From B10-G9 sp964627755 (lineage in GTDB: Bacteria; Chloroflexota; Anaerolineae; Anaerolineales; UBA11858), in the NCBI GenBank assembly GCA_964627755.1, contig CAZVIH010000093.1, forward strand, positions 1 through 64,000: a stretch of DNA of 64,000 bases, given 5' to 3'. The notes under the pieces were generated by a model. That model ran no database searches, had not been told where the DNA came from, and saw nothing but the letters and a program-made list of their open reading frames with translations. The translations under genes and the position numbers were made by a program. Below, in pieces: positions 38,017 through 46,401 of the stretch; position 1 is the stretch's first letter; each line of letters begins with the position of its first letter.

Positions 38017-39261
38017 TCAGGCAAATATTTCTTTAACCTTCTGAATTCCCTCGACCAGCTGATCCACTTCTTGTCTTGTATTGTACAAGTACAGGCTGGC
38101 CCGAGAGGTTGCTGGCAAATTGAACTTTGTATGCAGCGGTTGGGCGCAGTGATGTCCTGCCCTCACAGCAATGCCCCTGCTGTCCAGTATCTGGGCTACA
38201 TCATGGGCGTGAATATCCTTGATATAAAAAGAAACCACTCCACCTTTCTCCTCGATACCGGGGCCAAGAATGTGCAAGTCAGAAATCTGAGAAAGTTCTT
38301 CAATGGCATATCCGGTCAGGCTTCGTTCATACCTCTCAATTTGCTCCATACCAAGGTCTGATAAATAATCAACCGCCGCACCAAAACCTATTGCTTCTGC
38401 AATTGCAGGGGTTCCCGCTTCAAATTTATGGGGTAGATCATTGGTCTTGAACGATCGGAGCTCTACCCGCTTGATCATTTCACCCCCGCCAAGGAATGGA
38501 GGCATTTTTTCCAACAGCTCTTTCCTTCCGAATAAAATGCCAATTCCCGTTGGCCCGCACATCTTATGGGCGGAAAATGCATAAAAATCAGCTGCCAGTT
38601 TTGAGATATCGATTGGGAAATGGGGAACCGCCTGAGCTCCATCCACCAGGGTTATAGCCCCTGCTGATTTTGCAGCCTGCAGAATCTCGTTCAGGGGATT
38701 CACTGTACCCAGGACATTGGACATATGAGTTATACCCAGCAGTTTCGGTTCTCTTTCCAACTGTTTTTTGTATATATCGAGATCCAGAAGACCCTCGGGA
38801 GTCACGGGGATAAAATCCAGCGTCAGATCTAGCTCACTTGCTAGCATTTGCCAGGGAATCAGGTTAGAATGATGCTCCATTTCGGTCAGCAGGATTAGGT
38901 CACCGGCTTTTAAGTAAGCTCTTCCCCACGAATAAGCCACCAGGTTGATAGATTCAGTTGTATTACGTGTGAATATCAGTTCTTCTGAAGAAGGAGCATT
39001 GATAAAAGCCGCTATCCTATCACGAGCGCTTTCATAGGCAAATGTAGCTTCTTCGGCCAGTTTATGGATACCGCGGTGAATATTTGCGTTGTTATGCCGA
39101 TAATAGGCACTCATGGCCTTTATTACTGCATTTGGTTTTTGACTGGTTGCGGCGGAGTCAAGATATATAAGAGGAACCCCCGGGTGCACTTCTCGCTTTA
39201 AAACAGGAAAATCCTCTCTGACCTTGTTTACGTCATATCCTGTGGTTATATTGGCAGCCAT
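38017..39261 (-). CDS. sufS: SufS cysteine desulfurase
   Basis: A PLP enzyme that removes sulfur from cysteine for Fe-S cluster assembly. From ATG 39261 it has 414 residues; this start has GGGAG upstream, whereas the longer frame begins with TTG at 39288. Seen: YLDSAATSQKP, TEMEHHSNLIPWQ, the PLP-binding Lys in FSAHKMCGPTG, and the catalytic Cys in RAGHHCAQPLH, in the short loop typical of group II (SufS) enzymes. Paired with SufU, as in Gram-positive-type systems. Confidence 0.95.
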   Translation of the reverse strand: MAANITTGYDVNKVREDFPVLKREVHPGVPLIYLDSAATSQKPNAVIKAMSAYYRHNNANIHRGIHKLAEEATFAYESARDRIAAFINAPSSEELIFTRNTTESINLVAYSWGRAYLKAGDLILLTEMEHHSNLIPWQMLASELDLTLDFIPVTPEGLLDLDIYKKQLEREPKLLGITHMSNVLGTVNPLNEILQAAKSAGAITLVDGAQAVPHFPIDISKLAADFYAFSAHKMCGPTGIGILFGRKELLEKMPPFLGGGEMIKRVELRSFKTNDLPHKFEAGTPAIAEAIGFGAAVDYLSDLGMEQIERYERSLTGYAIEELSQISDLHILGPGIEEKGGVVSFYIKDIHAHDVAQILDSRGIAVRAGHHCAQPLHTKFNLPATSRASLYLYNTRQEVDQLVEGIQKVKEIFA

Positions 39262-39304
39262 TGATCTTTGCTCCCGCTGTATGTTCAAATCTGGTTGGAA
39301 ATAA

Positions 39305-39595
39305 TTAAGACCTTGCCCGACGTCTTTTCATCGGTTTGCGAATATTTTGAGAACCGAGAGCACACCATAAGACCCGATCAGGTACCATCCACCCATCGGT
39401 TAAATATACATTCTTATGAAACTGAATAGCGACTTTCTTATGACCTTTTTTTACGACAACACCTTCTAACCAATCACGGATACGGTCATCTTCAAAATCA
39501 TGATCACAAAGAACTTCAACATGATCTCCGATCTCAAAATCTTTATCATTTGTGGGTGGAGCAGAAAACGGAACTGTTGACAAGATATCCTCCAT
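39305..39595 (-). CDS. Unknown small basic protein inside the suf operon
   Basis: A protein of about 96 residues between sufD and sufS. A beta-rich middle (GDHVEVLCDHD ... GVVVKKGHKKVAIQF) resembles an SH3/KOW-like small barrel, and the C-terminus is strongly basic (KPMKRRRARS), as in RNA-binding tails. Two Cys are present, not in a known cluster motif. The start is uncertain: ATG 39595 is used, while TTG 39583 has a perfect GGAGG five bases upstream and may be the true one. Its place in the operon implies co-expression with Fe-S assembly; function unknown. Confidence 0.6.
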   Translation of the reverse strand: MEDILSTVPFSAPPTNDKDFEIGDHVEVLCDHDFEDDRIRDWLEGVVVKKGHKKVAIQFHKNVYLTDGWMVPDRVLWCALGSQNIRKPMKRRRARS

Positions 39596-39668
39596 CTTTG
39601 TTAATAACAAAATAATTCTATCAGGCTTCGTCAAAAAGTGAAGTGTAGAGCCAGGTTTTTGACAATAA

Positions 39669-40985
39669 TTAATCCAAGAGTCTGGATTTTATGTTGGACC
39701 AGACCGCTTCTCCTACTTCCGGGATCGAAAACCGGGTCAAGATGTCATTAAAGAAGCCCTGGATCACCAGCTGCTCAGCTTCCTGTTTAGGTATACCCCG
39801 GGATAATAGATAGAATAGTTGATCCTGATCGATCTTTCCAATAGTGGATCCGTGAGTGCAGCGAACATCGTTATTGAGGATCTCAAGTCCCGGAATGGAA
39901 TCCGATCTCGCTGCCGGGTCAAGAACAAGGTTCCGGTTCGCCTGATAGCCATCAATATGCTGGGCTCCGGGAGCAACATAGATCATCCCCCGCCAAACAG
40001 ATCGACTTTCCCCATTTAGGGCACCTTTAAAAAGCAGATCACTGGTGGTCCAGGGTGCAAGATGCCGCTGTAGGGTGTTATAAGACAAATGTTGGGATTG
40101 ATCCGCAAAGAACATCCCAGATATCCTGCCTTCCGCACCCTTGCCTATCAGGTCCAGGGACACAAAATGTTTACATAGAGCTGACCCCAAAGCGCCAATC
40201 TCCCATGCCAGGTAGCCGTCCCTCTCTACCAATGCTTTTTTATGACCAAAACTCCAAACACCGGAACCATAGTTCTGCAATTCTGTGATTTGGAGATTCG
40301 CGTTTGGACCTACGAAAATTTCCAGGTTCTCACCTGCCAGTGATGGTTCAGATTGATCACCCGCGGAGAGAGTTTCCAGCATAAAGTCCAGGGAAGCTCC
40401 CTCTTCCAGGTAGATCAGAGTTTGGAAAAAATGAGCTGTGCCTTGTCCAGGAGCTGTGCTGATGCCAAAAATCGGCTCTTCCATCTGAACATTTTTAGGA
40501 ATATAAACAAAAACACCAAATTTAGCAAATGCTCCAACAACAGCTGCGAATTTTCCGTCCCGGGGAGATACTACTTTTCCTAGCACCTTATCTACCAGCT
40601 CAGGATGTGCAGATGCCGCTTCACTCAAACTACAAAAGATGACTCCCTTTTTCTTAAGCTCGGCTGATTGTTTTACTGTTATGCCGGAAGAATCAAGTGT
40701 GAAATATGATTTTCCAGAAATGAGCTCTTCGCTTAGAACCCCATAGGATTTCTCAGCGCCCCTGGAGACTTTTACCTGCCCATTGGGCAGTTGAATGGAT
40801 CCAAAATCCAATCGATTCAATGATGTCCTGCGCCAGGCCTCATCTTTTATGGTCGGAAATGGCAGATCCTTGTATGCATCCCAAGAATCGTTTCTGAACT
40901 TTCTCAGGATAGGCGCCAAGTCTGTGGAATCCTGGACCATCTCGCGGGTAAATGTAAATCCTTTATCTGGTTGTTTTCTCGCCAT
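39669..40985 (-). CDS. sufD: SufD Fe-S cluster assembly protein
   Basis: Partner of SufB in the SufBC2D scaffold. The 438 residues include the right-handed beta-helix core (about 130-380) and the C-terminal helical domain, with the family hallmark NNDVRCTHGSTIG followed by LFYLLSRGIPKQEAEQLVI. It sits 12 bases downstream of sufB. It is about average length, without visible truncation. Confidence 0.93.
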   Translation of the reverse strand: MARKQPDKGFTFTREMVQDSTDLAPILRKFRNDSWDAYKDLPFPTIKDEAWRRTSLNRLDFGSIQLPNGQVKVSRGAEKSYGVLSEELISGKSYFTLDSSGITVKQSAELKKKGVIFCSLSEAASAHPELVDKVLGKVVSPRDGKFAAVVGAFAKFGVFVYIPKNVQMEEPIFGISTAPGQGTAHFFQTLIYLEEGASLDFMLETLSAGDQSEPSLAGENLEIFVGPNANLQITELQNYGSGVWSFGHKKALVERDGYLAWEIGALGSALCKHFVSLDLIGKGAEGRISGMFFADQSQHLSYNTLQRHLAPWTTSDLLFKGALNGESRSVWRGMIYVAPGAQHIDGYQANRNLVLDPAARSDSIPGLEILNNDVRCTHGSTIGKIDQDQLFYLLSRGIPKQEAEQLVIQGFFNDILTRFSIPEVGEAVWSNIKSRLLD

Positions 40986-40997
40986 AAAAATCCTTCG

Positions 40998-42404
40998 TCA
41001 GCCGATCGATCCTTCCATTTGCAGCTGGATCAAGCGGTTCATTTCAATTGCATATTCCATAGGCAGCTCTTTAACAAGCGGTTCAATGAAACCTGAAACC
41101 ACCATACTGGTAGCTTCCTCTTCACTCAATCCTCTGCTCATTAAATAAAAGAGCTGTTCATCTTCCACTTTAGACACAGATGCTTCGTGTCCAATAGTCA
41201 CATCTTGTTCATCAACCTCAATATAGGGATAGGTATCTGATCGGGAATGATCATCCAACAGCAGAGCGTCACACACAACATTCGATTTCACATTGGTACT
41301 GCCTTTATTGACCCGCAGCAAACCGCGATAGGATGCCCGACCGCCATCCTTGCTGATCGATTTTGAGATGATCTTGCTGCTTGTATCCGGAGCTAAGTGA
41401 ATAACCTTACCGCCTGTATCATGGTGCTGTCCCTTACCGGAGAAGGCCATCGAAAGGATTTCCCCATGAGCTCCTTTGCCCACTAACATACAGGAAGGAT
41501 ACTTCATCGTTACCTTGGATCCCAGATTTGCATCTACCCATTCCATGGTGCCATTTTCTTCAACCCGCGCACGCTGGGTTACCAGGTTGTAAACGTTGTT
41601 AGACCAGTTTTGAATCGTGGTGTAGCGAACCCGGGCATTTTTCTTGACAATGATCTCGATCACTCCTGAGTGGAAGGAATCGGTGGTGTACTGCGGCGCT
41701 GTGCAGCCTTCCACATAGTGCACCTGGGAACCTTCATCAGCGATGATAATCGTCCTCTCAAACTGCCCAATATTGGCAACATTCAACCGGAAATAAGCTT
41801 GAAGCGGAAGATCCACTTTTAATCCCGGCGGGATATAGACAAAAGATCCACCTGACCAAACCGCACTGTTTAGAGCAGCATATTTATTATCCGTGAATGG
41901 AATAATTTTCCCGAAATATTCCCGGAAGAGCTCTGGATGTTCTTTCAATCCATTCTCAATACTCTTAAATATGACTCCCTGCTCCGCCAGCTGTTCGTGA
42001 ATGCTGTGGTAGATCATTTCTGATTCATACTGAGCCCCAACACCAGCCAGGAATTTCTGCTCAGCTTCCGGAATACCCAGACGGTCAAAGGTGCTTTTTA
42101 TTGAATCCGGGATATCATCCCAGGATTTTCCTTCTTCTTCGGTAGGCTTGACGTAATAATATATGTTTTCCAGATCAAGAGTTGAAAGATCAGGTCCCCA
42201 GGTAGGTACGGGCCTTGCCTGGAAATGCTCCAATGCTTTCAATCGGAATTTCAACATCCAGTCTGGCTCCTCTTTCATCTGGGAGATTTGACTGACGATG
42301 TTTTCATTCAATCCTTTCTTGCTTTTAAATACATGCACATCAGGATCTTTAAATCCATATTTATAATCACCAATATTTTGAATTAATTTCTCGTCTGTTG
42401 ACAT
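40998..42404 (-). CDS. sufB: SufB Fe-S cluster scaffold protein
   Basis: Core scaffold on which the [4Fe-4S] cluster is built, with SufC and SufD. The 468 residues match. Seen: VHYVEGCTAPQYTTDSFHSGVIE with a conserved Cys, the beta-helix core, and the terminal EASVSKVEDEQLFYLMSRGL segment, which parallels SufD. Lies 49 bases downstream of sufC. Confidence 0.96.
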   Translation of the reverse strand: MSTDEKLIQNIGDYKYGFKDPDVHVFKSKKGLNENIVSQISQMKEEPDWMLKFRLKALEHFQARPVPTWGPDLSTLDLENIYYYVKPTEEEGKSWDDIPDSIKSTFDRLGIPEAEQKFLAGVGAQYESEMIYHSIHEQLAEQGVIFKSIENGLKEHPELFREYFGKIIPFTDNKYAALNSAVWSGGSFVYIPPGLKVDLPLQAYFRLNVANIGQFERTIIIADEGSQVHYVEGCTAPQYTTDSFHSGVIEIIVKKNARVRYTTIQNWSNNVYNLVTQRARVEENGTMEWVDANLGSKVTMKYPSCMLVGKGAHGEILSMAFSGKGQHHDTGGKVIHLAPDTSSKIISKSISKDGGRASYRGLLRVNKGSTNVKSNVVCDALLLDDHSRSDTYPYIEVDEQDVTIGHEASVSKVEDEQLFYLMSRGLSEEEATSMVVSGFIEPLVKELPMEYAIEMNRLIQLQMEGSIG

Positions 42405-42453
42405 GAGAAAGACTCCTGAACAATTAACTTAGGAAATACTGTAGTGAAACCTA

Positions 42454-43218
42454 TCAAGCAGTGTGTTTTTCCCGAAGCCACTCATAACCTTGTTCTTCAA
42501 GTTGGAGTGCCAGCTCAGGTCCACCAGATTGCACGATCCTGCCATGCAGCATCACATGGACAAAATTAGGTTTGATATAGTTTAAGATCCGCTGATAATG
42601 GGTGATCACCAGAACACCATGGTCCTCGTTGCTGATCGCGTTTACCCCATTAGCCACGATTTTGAGTGCATCGATGTCCAACCCGGAATCCGTTTCATCC
42701 AGAATGGAAAACTTCGGTTCCAATGTAGCCATTTGAAGGATTTCAACCCGCTTCTTCTCACCGCCTGAAAAACCGTCATTCAGATACCTACCAGCAAATG
42801 ATTCATCCATTTTGAGCAGAGCCATTTTTTCTTTTAGTTTCTTCCTGAAATCGGGGATGGATATCCCTTTGTCTTCCGGGTTTTCATATTTCCGGTGAGC
42901 ATTAATAGCCGTTCGCAAGAAATTGGCAACAGAAACTCCGGGTACTGCTACCGGATACTGGAAAGCCAGAAACAACCCCAGGACCGAGCGTTCATTGGGA
43001 TCAAGATCCAACAGGTCCTGCCCGCCCAGGGTGGCCTCCCCTTTTGTAATGTTATATTTTGGATGACCCATTAAGGCATAAGCCAGGGTTGATTTTCCTG
43101 TGCCGTTTGGGCCCATCACTGCATGGACCTCTCCAGATTTAATCGTGAGATCCACGCCTTTTAATATCTCTATATCTTCCACATTGACATGAAGATCTTT
43201 GATTACAAGCTCAGACAT
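42454..43218 (-). CDS. sufC: SufC ATPase of the Fe-S assembly complex
   Basis: ABC-type ATPase that drives shape changes of SufBD. The 254 residues have Walker A GPNGTGKST (36-44), the signature FSGGEKKR, and Walker B with DETDSGLD, the form typical of SufC rather than transporters. GGAG lies upstream of the ATG. It is the first gene of the minus-strand operon sufC-sufB-sufD-unknown-sufS-sufU, transcribed from a promoter back-to-back with sufR. Confidence 0.96.
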   Translation of the reverse strand: MSELVIKDLHVNVEDIEILKGVDLTIKSGEVHAVMGPNGTGKSTLAYALMGHPKYNITKGEATLGGQDLLDLDPNERSVLGLFLAFQYPVAVPGVSVANFLRTAINAHRKYENPEDKGISIPDFRKKLKEKMALLKMDESFAGRYLNDGFSGGEKKRVEILQMATLEPKFSILDETDSGLDIDALKIVANGVNAISNEDHGVLVITHYQRILNYIKPNFVHVMLHGRIVQSGGPELALQLEEQGYEWLREKHTA

Positions 43219-43276
43219 AATTTAATGGCTCCAATTCAGTTTTTATGCTTATTCAGCAGTTTTTTTGACAGGCCAA

Positions 43277-43305
43277 ATTGTAGCATAATTAATCTCATAA
43301 GTCAA
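43277..43305 (-). promoter_or_regulatory. Promoter of the suf operon
   Basis: On the minus strand, TTGACT (43305-43300), a 17-base spacer and TGC-extended TACAAT (43282-43277) lie about 59 bases before the sufC start. Confidence 0.75.
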
Positions 43306-43337
43306 TATTTTAGATAAATATCATATAAATTATTGAC
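43301..43337. promoter_or_regulatory. Inverted repeat between the suf and sufR promoters
   Basis: GTCAATA (43301-43307) and TATTGAC (43331-43337) form an inverted repeat that includes both -35 elements; between them GATA-AA-TATC is a smaller one. A plausible site for SufR or another regulator to control both directions, though divergent -35 elements alone would create part of the symmetry. Confidence 0.4.
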
Positions 43338-43361
43338 ATCTCTGGGGTTCAATGATAGACT
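43333..43361 (+). promoter_or_regulatory. Promoter of sufR-sufT
   Basis: A perfect TTGACA (43333-43338), a 17-base spacer and TAGACT (43356-43361). The inverted repeat TTGAT-N5-ATCAA follows near the expected start of transcription and is a second candidate operator. Confidence 0.7.
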
Positions 43362-43394
43362 TTTGATGATAAATCAAATAAAAGCAGGCACTTA

Positions 43395-44027
43395 ATGAGC
43401 AATAACACTCGTAATCGGGTACTACGATCACTGCTCCTCAATCAAAAGAGGACAGTTAATGAATTGGCAGAAGCTGTGGATATCAACCCCATATCAGTCC
43501 GCCATCATGTTACTAAACTGGAAGCGGAAGGACTGATCCAATCTGAAGAAGAACGGCATGGGGTCGGCCGCCCCCGGCTAGTCTTCAGCCTTACTCCAAA
43601 AGGGATGGAACAATTTCCCCAGCGTTATTTGCAGCTGACTTTAAGATTGCTGGAACAGCTAAAATCCAATTCGTCAGAAAAAGTACTGGGAGATATTTTC
43701 AAGGAAGTTGCAGAAGGAATTGCCGTCGACCTAACCCGTGATATCAACCTGGAAGATCTCGATCTCAAAGAACGTCTGGAACTGCTCCAAGATGTGTTAA
43801 TCTCAGAAGGATTCATGGTGAGTCTACAGGAGGAAGAAGGCAATATCTATATCGTTGAGGCCAGCTGCCCCTACCATCATATTGGAGAAGACTACCCGGA
43901 AATATGTGTAGTGGATCAGGAATTAATCGCTCACTTTATTTCCAGCACTCCCAAACGGATCGAGTGCATCCTCGATGGTGACAAACAATGTAAATATCTG
44001 GTTAAAGAGAATGTTATTGAGGTTTAA
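43395..44027 (+). CDS. sufR: SufR-type Fe-S-sensing transcriptional regulator
   Basis: A 210-residue regulator with an N-terminal winged helix (about 5-75; TVNELAEAVDINPISVRHHV is the recognition region) and a C-terminal half with Cys158, Cys171, Cys191 and Cys199. SufR proteins bind an Fe-S cluster through such cysteines and repress the suf operon when cluster supply is adequate. Divergent placement from sufC fits this. The ATG at 43395 lies about 27 bases after the expected transcription start. Confidence 0.88.
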   Translation: MSNNTRNRVLRSLLLNQKRTVNELAEAVDINPISVRHHVTKLEAEGLIQSEEERHGVGRPRLVFSLTPKGMEQFPQRYLQLTLRLLEQLKSNSSEKVLGDIFKEVAEGIAVDLTRDINLEDLDLKERLELLQDVLISEGFMVSLQEEEGNIYIVEASCPYHHIGEDYPEICVVDQELIAHFISSTPKRIECILDGDKQCKYLVKENVIEV

Positions 44028-44030
44028 TTT

Positions 44031-44357
44031 ATGATCGTAGATCAATGGGAATTAGGAAAAGAGGACCGCGGACTGGCGGAAACTCTCCATATAGGACTTC
44101 AGGAAGTGATGGACCCGGAACTGGGGATGAATATCGTCCAATTAGGATTGGTCAGGGATGTTAAGGTCAAAGAAGGTAATGCTCTGGTGACCATGATCCT
44201 GACAACTCCATTCTGTCCTTATGCCCCCCAACTCATGGAGGCCTGCCGCAGCAAAACGGAGGAAATTCTTGGCGTCACAACCAAGATCGAAATGGGACGT
44301 GAGTTCTGGGACCGCTCTATGATGGAAGACGATGCCATAGATTGGGGTTTATATTAG
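44031..44357 (+). CDS. sufT: SufT-like MIP18 (DUF59) family protein
   Basis: A 108-residue member of the MIP18/DUF59 family that assists Fe-S cluster delivery. Seen: DPELGMNIVQLGLVRDV and LTTPFCPYAPQLMEA with the conserved Cys. It starts 3 bases after sufR, so the regulator and the maturation factor share a transcript. It has a slightly longer N-terminal lead than the minimal domain. Confidence 0.85.
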   Translation: MIVDQWELGKEDRGLAETLHIGLQEVMDPELGMNIVQLGLVRDVKVKEGNALVTMILTTPFCPYAPQLMEACRSKTEEILGVTTKIEMGREFWDRSMMEDDAIDWGLY

Positions 44358-44407
44358 ATCAAATCACAAATCCAGACCAAGCTGTGTTAACACCAAGAGA
44401 AACCGTT

Positions 44408-44440
44408 ACCCCTTCCCGTTATTTGGATGGGGTTTTTTTA
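44408..44440 (+). terminator. Terminator of sufR-sufT
   Basis: ACCCCtTCC pairs with GGAtGGGGT (one internal mismatch) over an 8-base loop and runs into seven Ts. Confidence 0.78.
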
Positions 44441-44456
44441 AGCCTGAATTTTGGAT

Positions 44457-45135
44457 ATGAAACCATCACTACGGGTTCTAACTGCGGAAGAGGAAAAGAA
44501 GATCATCCAGGAGGCTATCAAACTTCTGGAAAATCCCGGAAATATCATTTCTAATACCGAAGGGCTCATCTATTATCAGATACAGGCACCAAGGTCAATC
44601 TGGATTCCCAGCTGGCTTCAATACCCGAACAACTTGTACACAACTCTTTAAAAGGCTGCCTGGGAAATTTTTCTCTTTTTTATCTCAAGGGAGATCCAAC
44701 GGTCCAATATGATGGCGACCAGACCTTCAATAATCCGGGGTCTTCTGCCTGGTACATCCTTGATTCAGCAACCCTGAAAACTCGCAAAGTTATAAATGCT
44801 GACCTTGTTCAATTTATACAGCTGGTGGAATGCCTGCCTCAGATCGATGCCCAGAGCACAGCCATGGTGCCGGGAGAGGTTCTGGAGGCGATCAAAGATC
44901 TTTATCGGTTATACCTTGCACTTTGCTCTATGACCAAACCCATTGTCACCAGCATCAGAGTGAATACAAATCTACCTGAGCCCGGACTCAGGATCAACAG
45001 CAGGATCTTTTTCTATCTGCTCCTACCCCTTCCCCGCCTTCCGATATGCGGGCAGAGTTAAGGAAGATCACTGCTCTGGCTGCCAGATCCGAAGGGATGT
45101 ACGTGCTTCCTTCCCTGTCCGATCACCTTGAATAA
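44457..45135 (+). pseudogene. Frameshifted remnant of an MttB-family methyltransferase
   Basis: Three reading frames together give one protein resembling the N-terminal part of the trimethylamine/glycine-betaine methyltransferase family. From ATG 44457 the first frame reads LRVLTAEEEKKIIQEAI, then a one-base loss near 44568 moves it to a second frame starting LLSDTGTKVNLDS, which continues through IPEQLV, NPGSSAWYILDS and STAMVPGEV to KPIVTS near 44960. Downstream another shift moves to a third frame ending at TAA 45133. The remaining ~250 residues of the family are missing. The gene is dead. It lies after the sufT terminator. Confidence 0.72.
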
Positions 45136-45210
45136 TCAGAAAATTAAAATCAGCTTCTTCCCTCTTAATTTCTGTCAATGAGATGGTTTTCTCATCACTT
45201 TTCAGCACCC

Positions 45211-45239
45211 TTCCCAAATATACCCAACTATGCTAAACT
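45211..45239 (+). promoter_or_regulatory. Probable promoter of the rpsF operon
   Basis: TTCCCA, a 17-base spacer and a TGC-extended TAAACT (45234-45239) lie 85 bases before rpsF. It shares the TATGCTA core seen at other promoters here. Confidence 0.42.
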
Positions 45240-45265
45240 CTTCCTCGGTCATTTAACAAATTTAC

Positions 45266-45316
45266 TTTCCGTTTCCTGCGTACTGACCACACTGTCTGGA
45301 GACAAACCCGTGGAAA
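45266..45316 (+). promoter_or_regulatory. Possible rpsF leader structure
   Basis: TTTCC (45266-45270) can pair with GGAAA (45312-45316), which touches the Shine-Dalgarno sequence. Leaders of rpsF bind the S6:S18 complex in many bacteria; I cannot confirm that motif here. Confidence 0.25.
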
Positions 45317-45323
45317 GGAGGAT

Positions 45324-45614
45324 ATGATGCGAGATTACGAACTCGTCATTATCATTACCCCGGAATTTGATGAAGCCGCTACGGCGGATGTTGTAGATAA
45401 GGTAAAAAGCTGGATATCAGAAGTTGGGGGAACCATTGACTCTGTTGAAGAGTGGGGAAGACAAAAACTGGCTTACCTGATCCGCAAGAATAAAGAAGGT
45501 CAATACTACCTCTTCAATCTCAAGTTGGAACCAGCCTCAGTTGCTACTTTGGAACGAAATTTCCGTCTCCAGGAATCAATTTTGCGTTTCCTGATTATCA
45601 ACAGGGATGACTGA
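45324..45614 (+). CDS. rpsF: Ribosomal protein S6
   Basis: Small-subunit protein that pairs with S18 on the platform. The 96 residues begin RDYELVIIITPEFDE, the usual S6 start, and include WGRQKLAYLIRKNKEGQYY. AAGGAGG lies a few bases upstream; two adjacent ATGs (45324 and 45327) are possible starts. First gene of the common rpsF-ssb-rpsR operon. Confidence 0.95.
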   Translation: MMRDYELVIIITPEFDEAATADVVDKVKSWISEVGGTIDSVEEWGRQKLAYLIRKNKEGQYYLFNLKLEPASVATLERNFRLQESILRFLIINRDD

Positions 45615-45686
45615 ACGATTGCGATCTGCAATCAAGTTCGGTGACAATCTCCTGGATCTACTTTCCCTGTTAAAAGGAGGCAGCTC

Positions 45687-46073
45687 ATGACCAGAGGTTT
45701 AAACAAAGTCTTGCTCATCGGCAGATTGGGACATGATCCCGAAATGCGCTATACAACTTCCGGTAAACCACTGACTAAATTTCGGATAGCGTCAGATCGG
45801 AGCTGGACGACAGCTGATGGTGAGAAAAAAACCGAAACAGAATGGTTCAATGTTGTTGCCTGGGGAAAATTGGCTGAAATTTGCAACCAATACTTAAAAA
45901 AAGGCCAGCAAGTGTACATCGAAGGACGATTACATACTCGCCGCTGGCAGGACGATGAAGGTGCCAATCATTCAGCTGTTGAAGTCATAGCTCAGGAAAT
46001 GATCATGTTGGATGGTCATCCGAGGGACGAGGAAGTTGAAGAACCACCAGCTGAAGACGAATACCCGTTTTAA
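45687..46073 (+). CDS. ssb: Single-stranded DNA-binding protein
   Basis: An OB-fold protein that protects single-stranded DNA in replication and repair. The 128 residues include NKVLLIGRLGHDPEMRYT, WFNVVAWGKLAE and GQQVYIEGRLHTR. The C-terminal tail ends in an acidic EDEYPF rather than the common DDDIPF form, which docks partner proteins; the linker is short. AAAGGAGG precedes the ATG. Between rpsF and rpsR as in many bacteria. Confidence 0.95.
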   Translation: MTRGLNKVLLIGRLGHDPEMRYTTSGKPLTKFRIASDRSWTTADGEKKTETEWFNVVAWGKLAEICNQYLKKGQQVYIEGRLHTRRWQDDEGANHSAVEVIAQEMIMLDGHPRDEEVEEPPAEDEYPF

Positions 46074-46109
46074 TTTAGATAAGATTTAGATTATCTTAAG
46101 GAGTACCAT

Positions 46110-46361
46110 ATGTCAGAAAGAGAACATTATGAACGAGACAGATATCCGCAGGAGAGGGAATGTAGATTCTGTGCAAATCCGAAAATGAAGATCGACTACA
46201 AAGATACCGAGACACTTAGCAGGTTTGTTAGCGATCATGGAAAGATCCGTTCCCGCCGACAAACCGGCACCTGCGCAAAACACCAGCGCCAATTAGCACG
46301 CGAGATTAAACGGTCTCGGCACTTGGCATTGCTGCCCTTCACGGGCGAATCGCTTCGTTAG
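46110..46361 (+). CDS. rpsR: Ribosomal protein S18 (zinc-binding form)
   Basis: The 83 residues carry CRFC (Cys18, Cys21) and Cys55 in the GTCAKHQRQ segment, so this is a Cys-containing (C+) S18 able to bind zinc. Other hallmarks are IDYKD and the basic KIRSRRQTG. AAGGAG precedes the ATG. The C-terminus HLALLPFTGESLR is normal. Confidence 0.95.
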   Translation: MSEREHYERDRYPQERECRFCANPKMKIDYKDTETLSRFVSDHGKIRSRRQTGTCAKHQRQLAREIKRSRHLALLPFTGESLR

Positions 46362-46401
46362 ACCAACATAATCACTGTAGACAAAATAAAAGAGTAAACT
46401 C

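Noticed and set aside
44825..45061. A separate small protein gene after sufT
   Set aside because: Its frame continues the MttB-like remnant from upstream, so it is part of the pseudogene.
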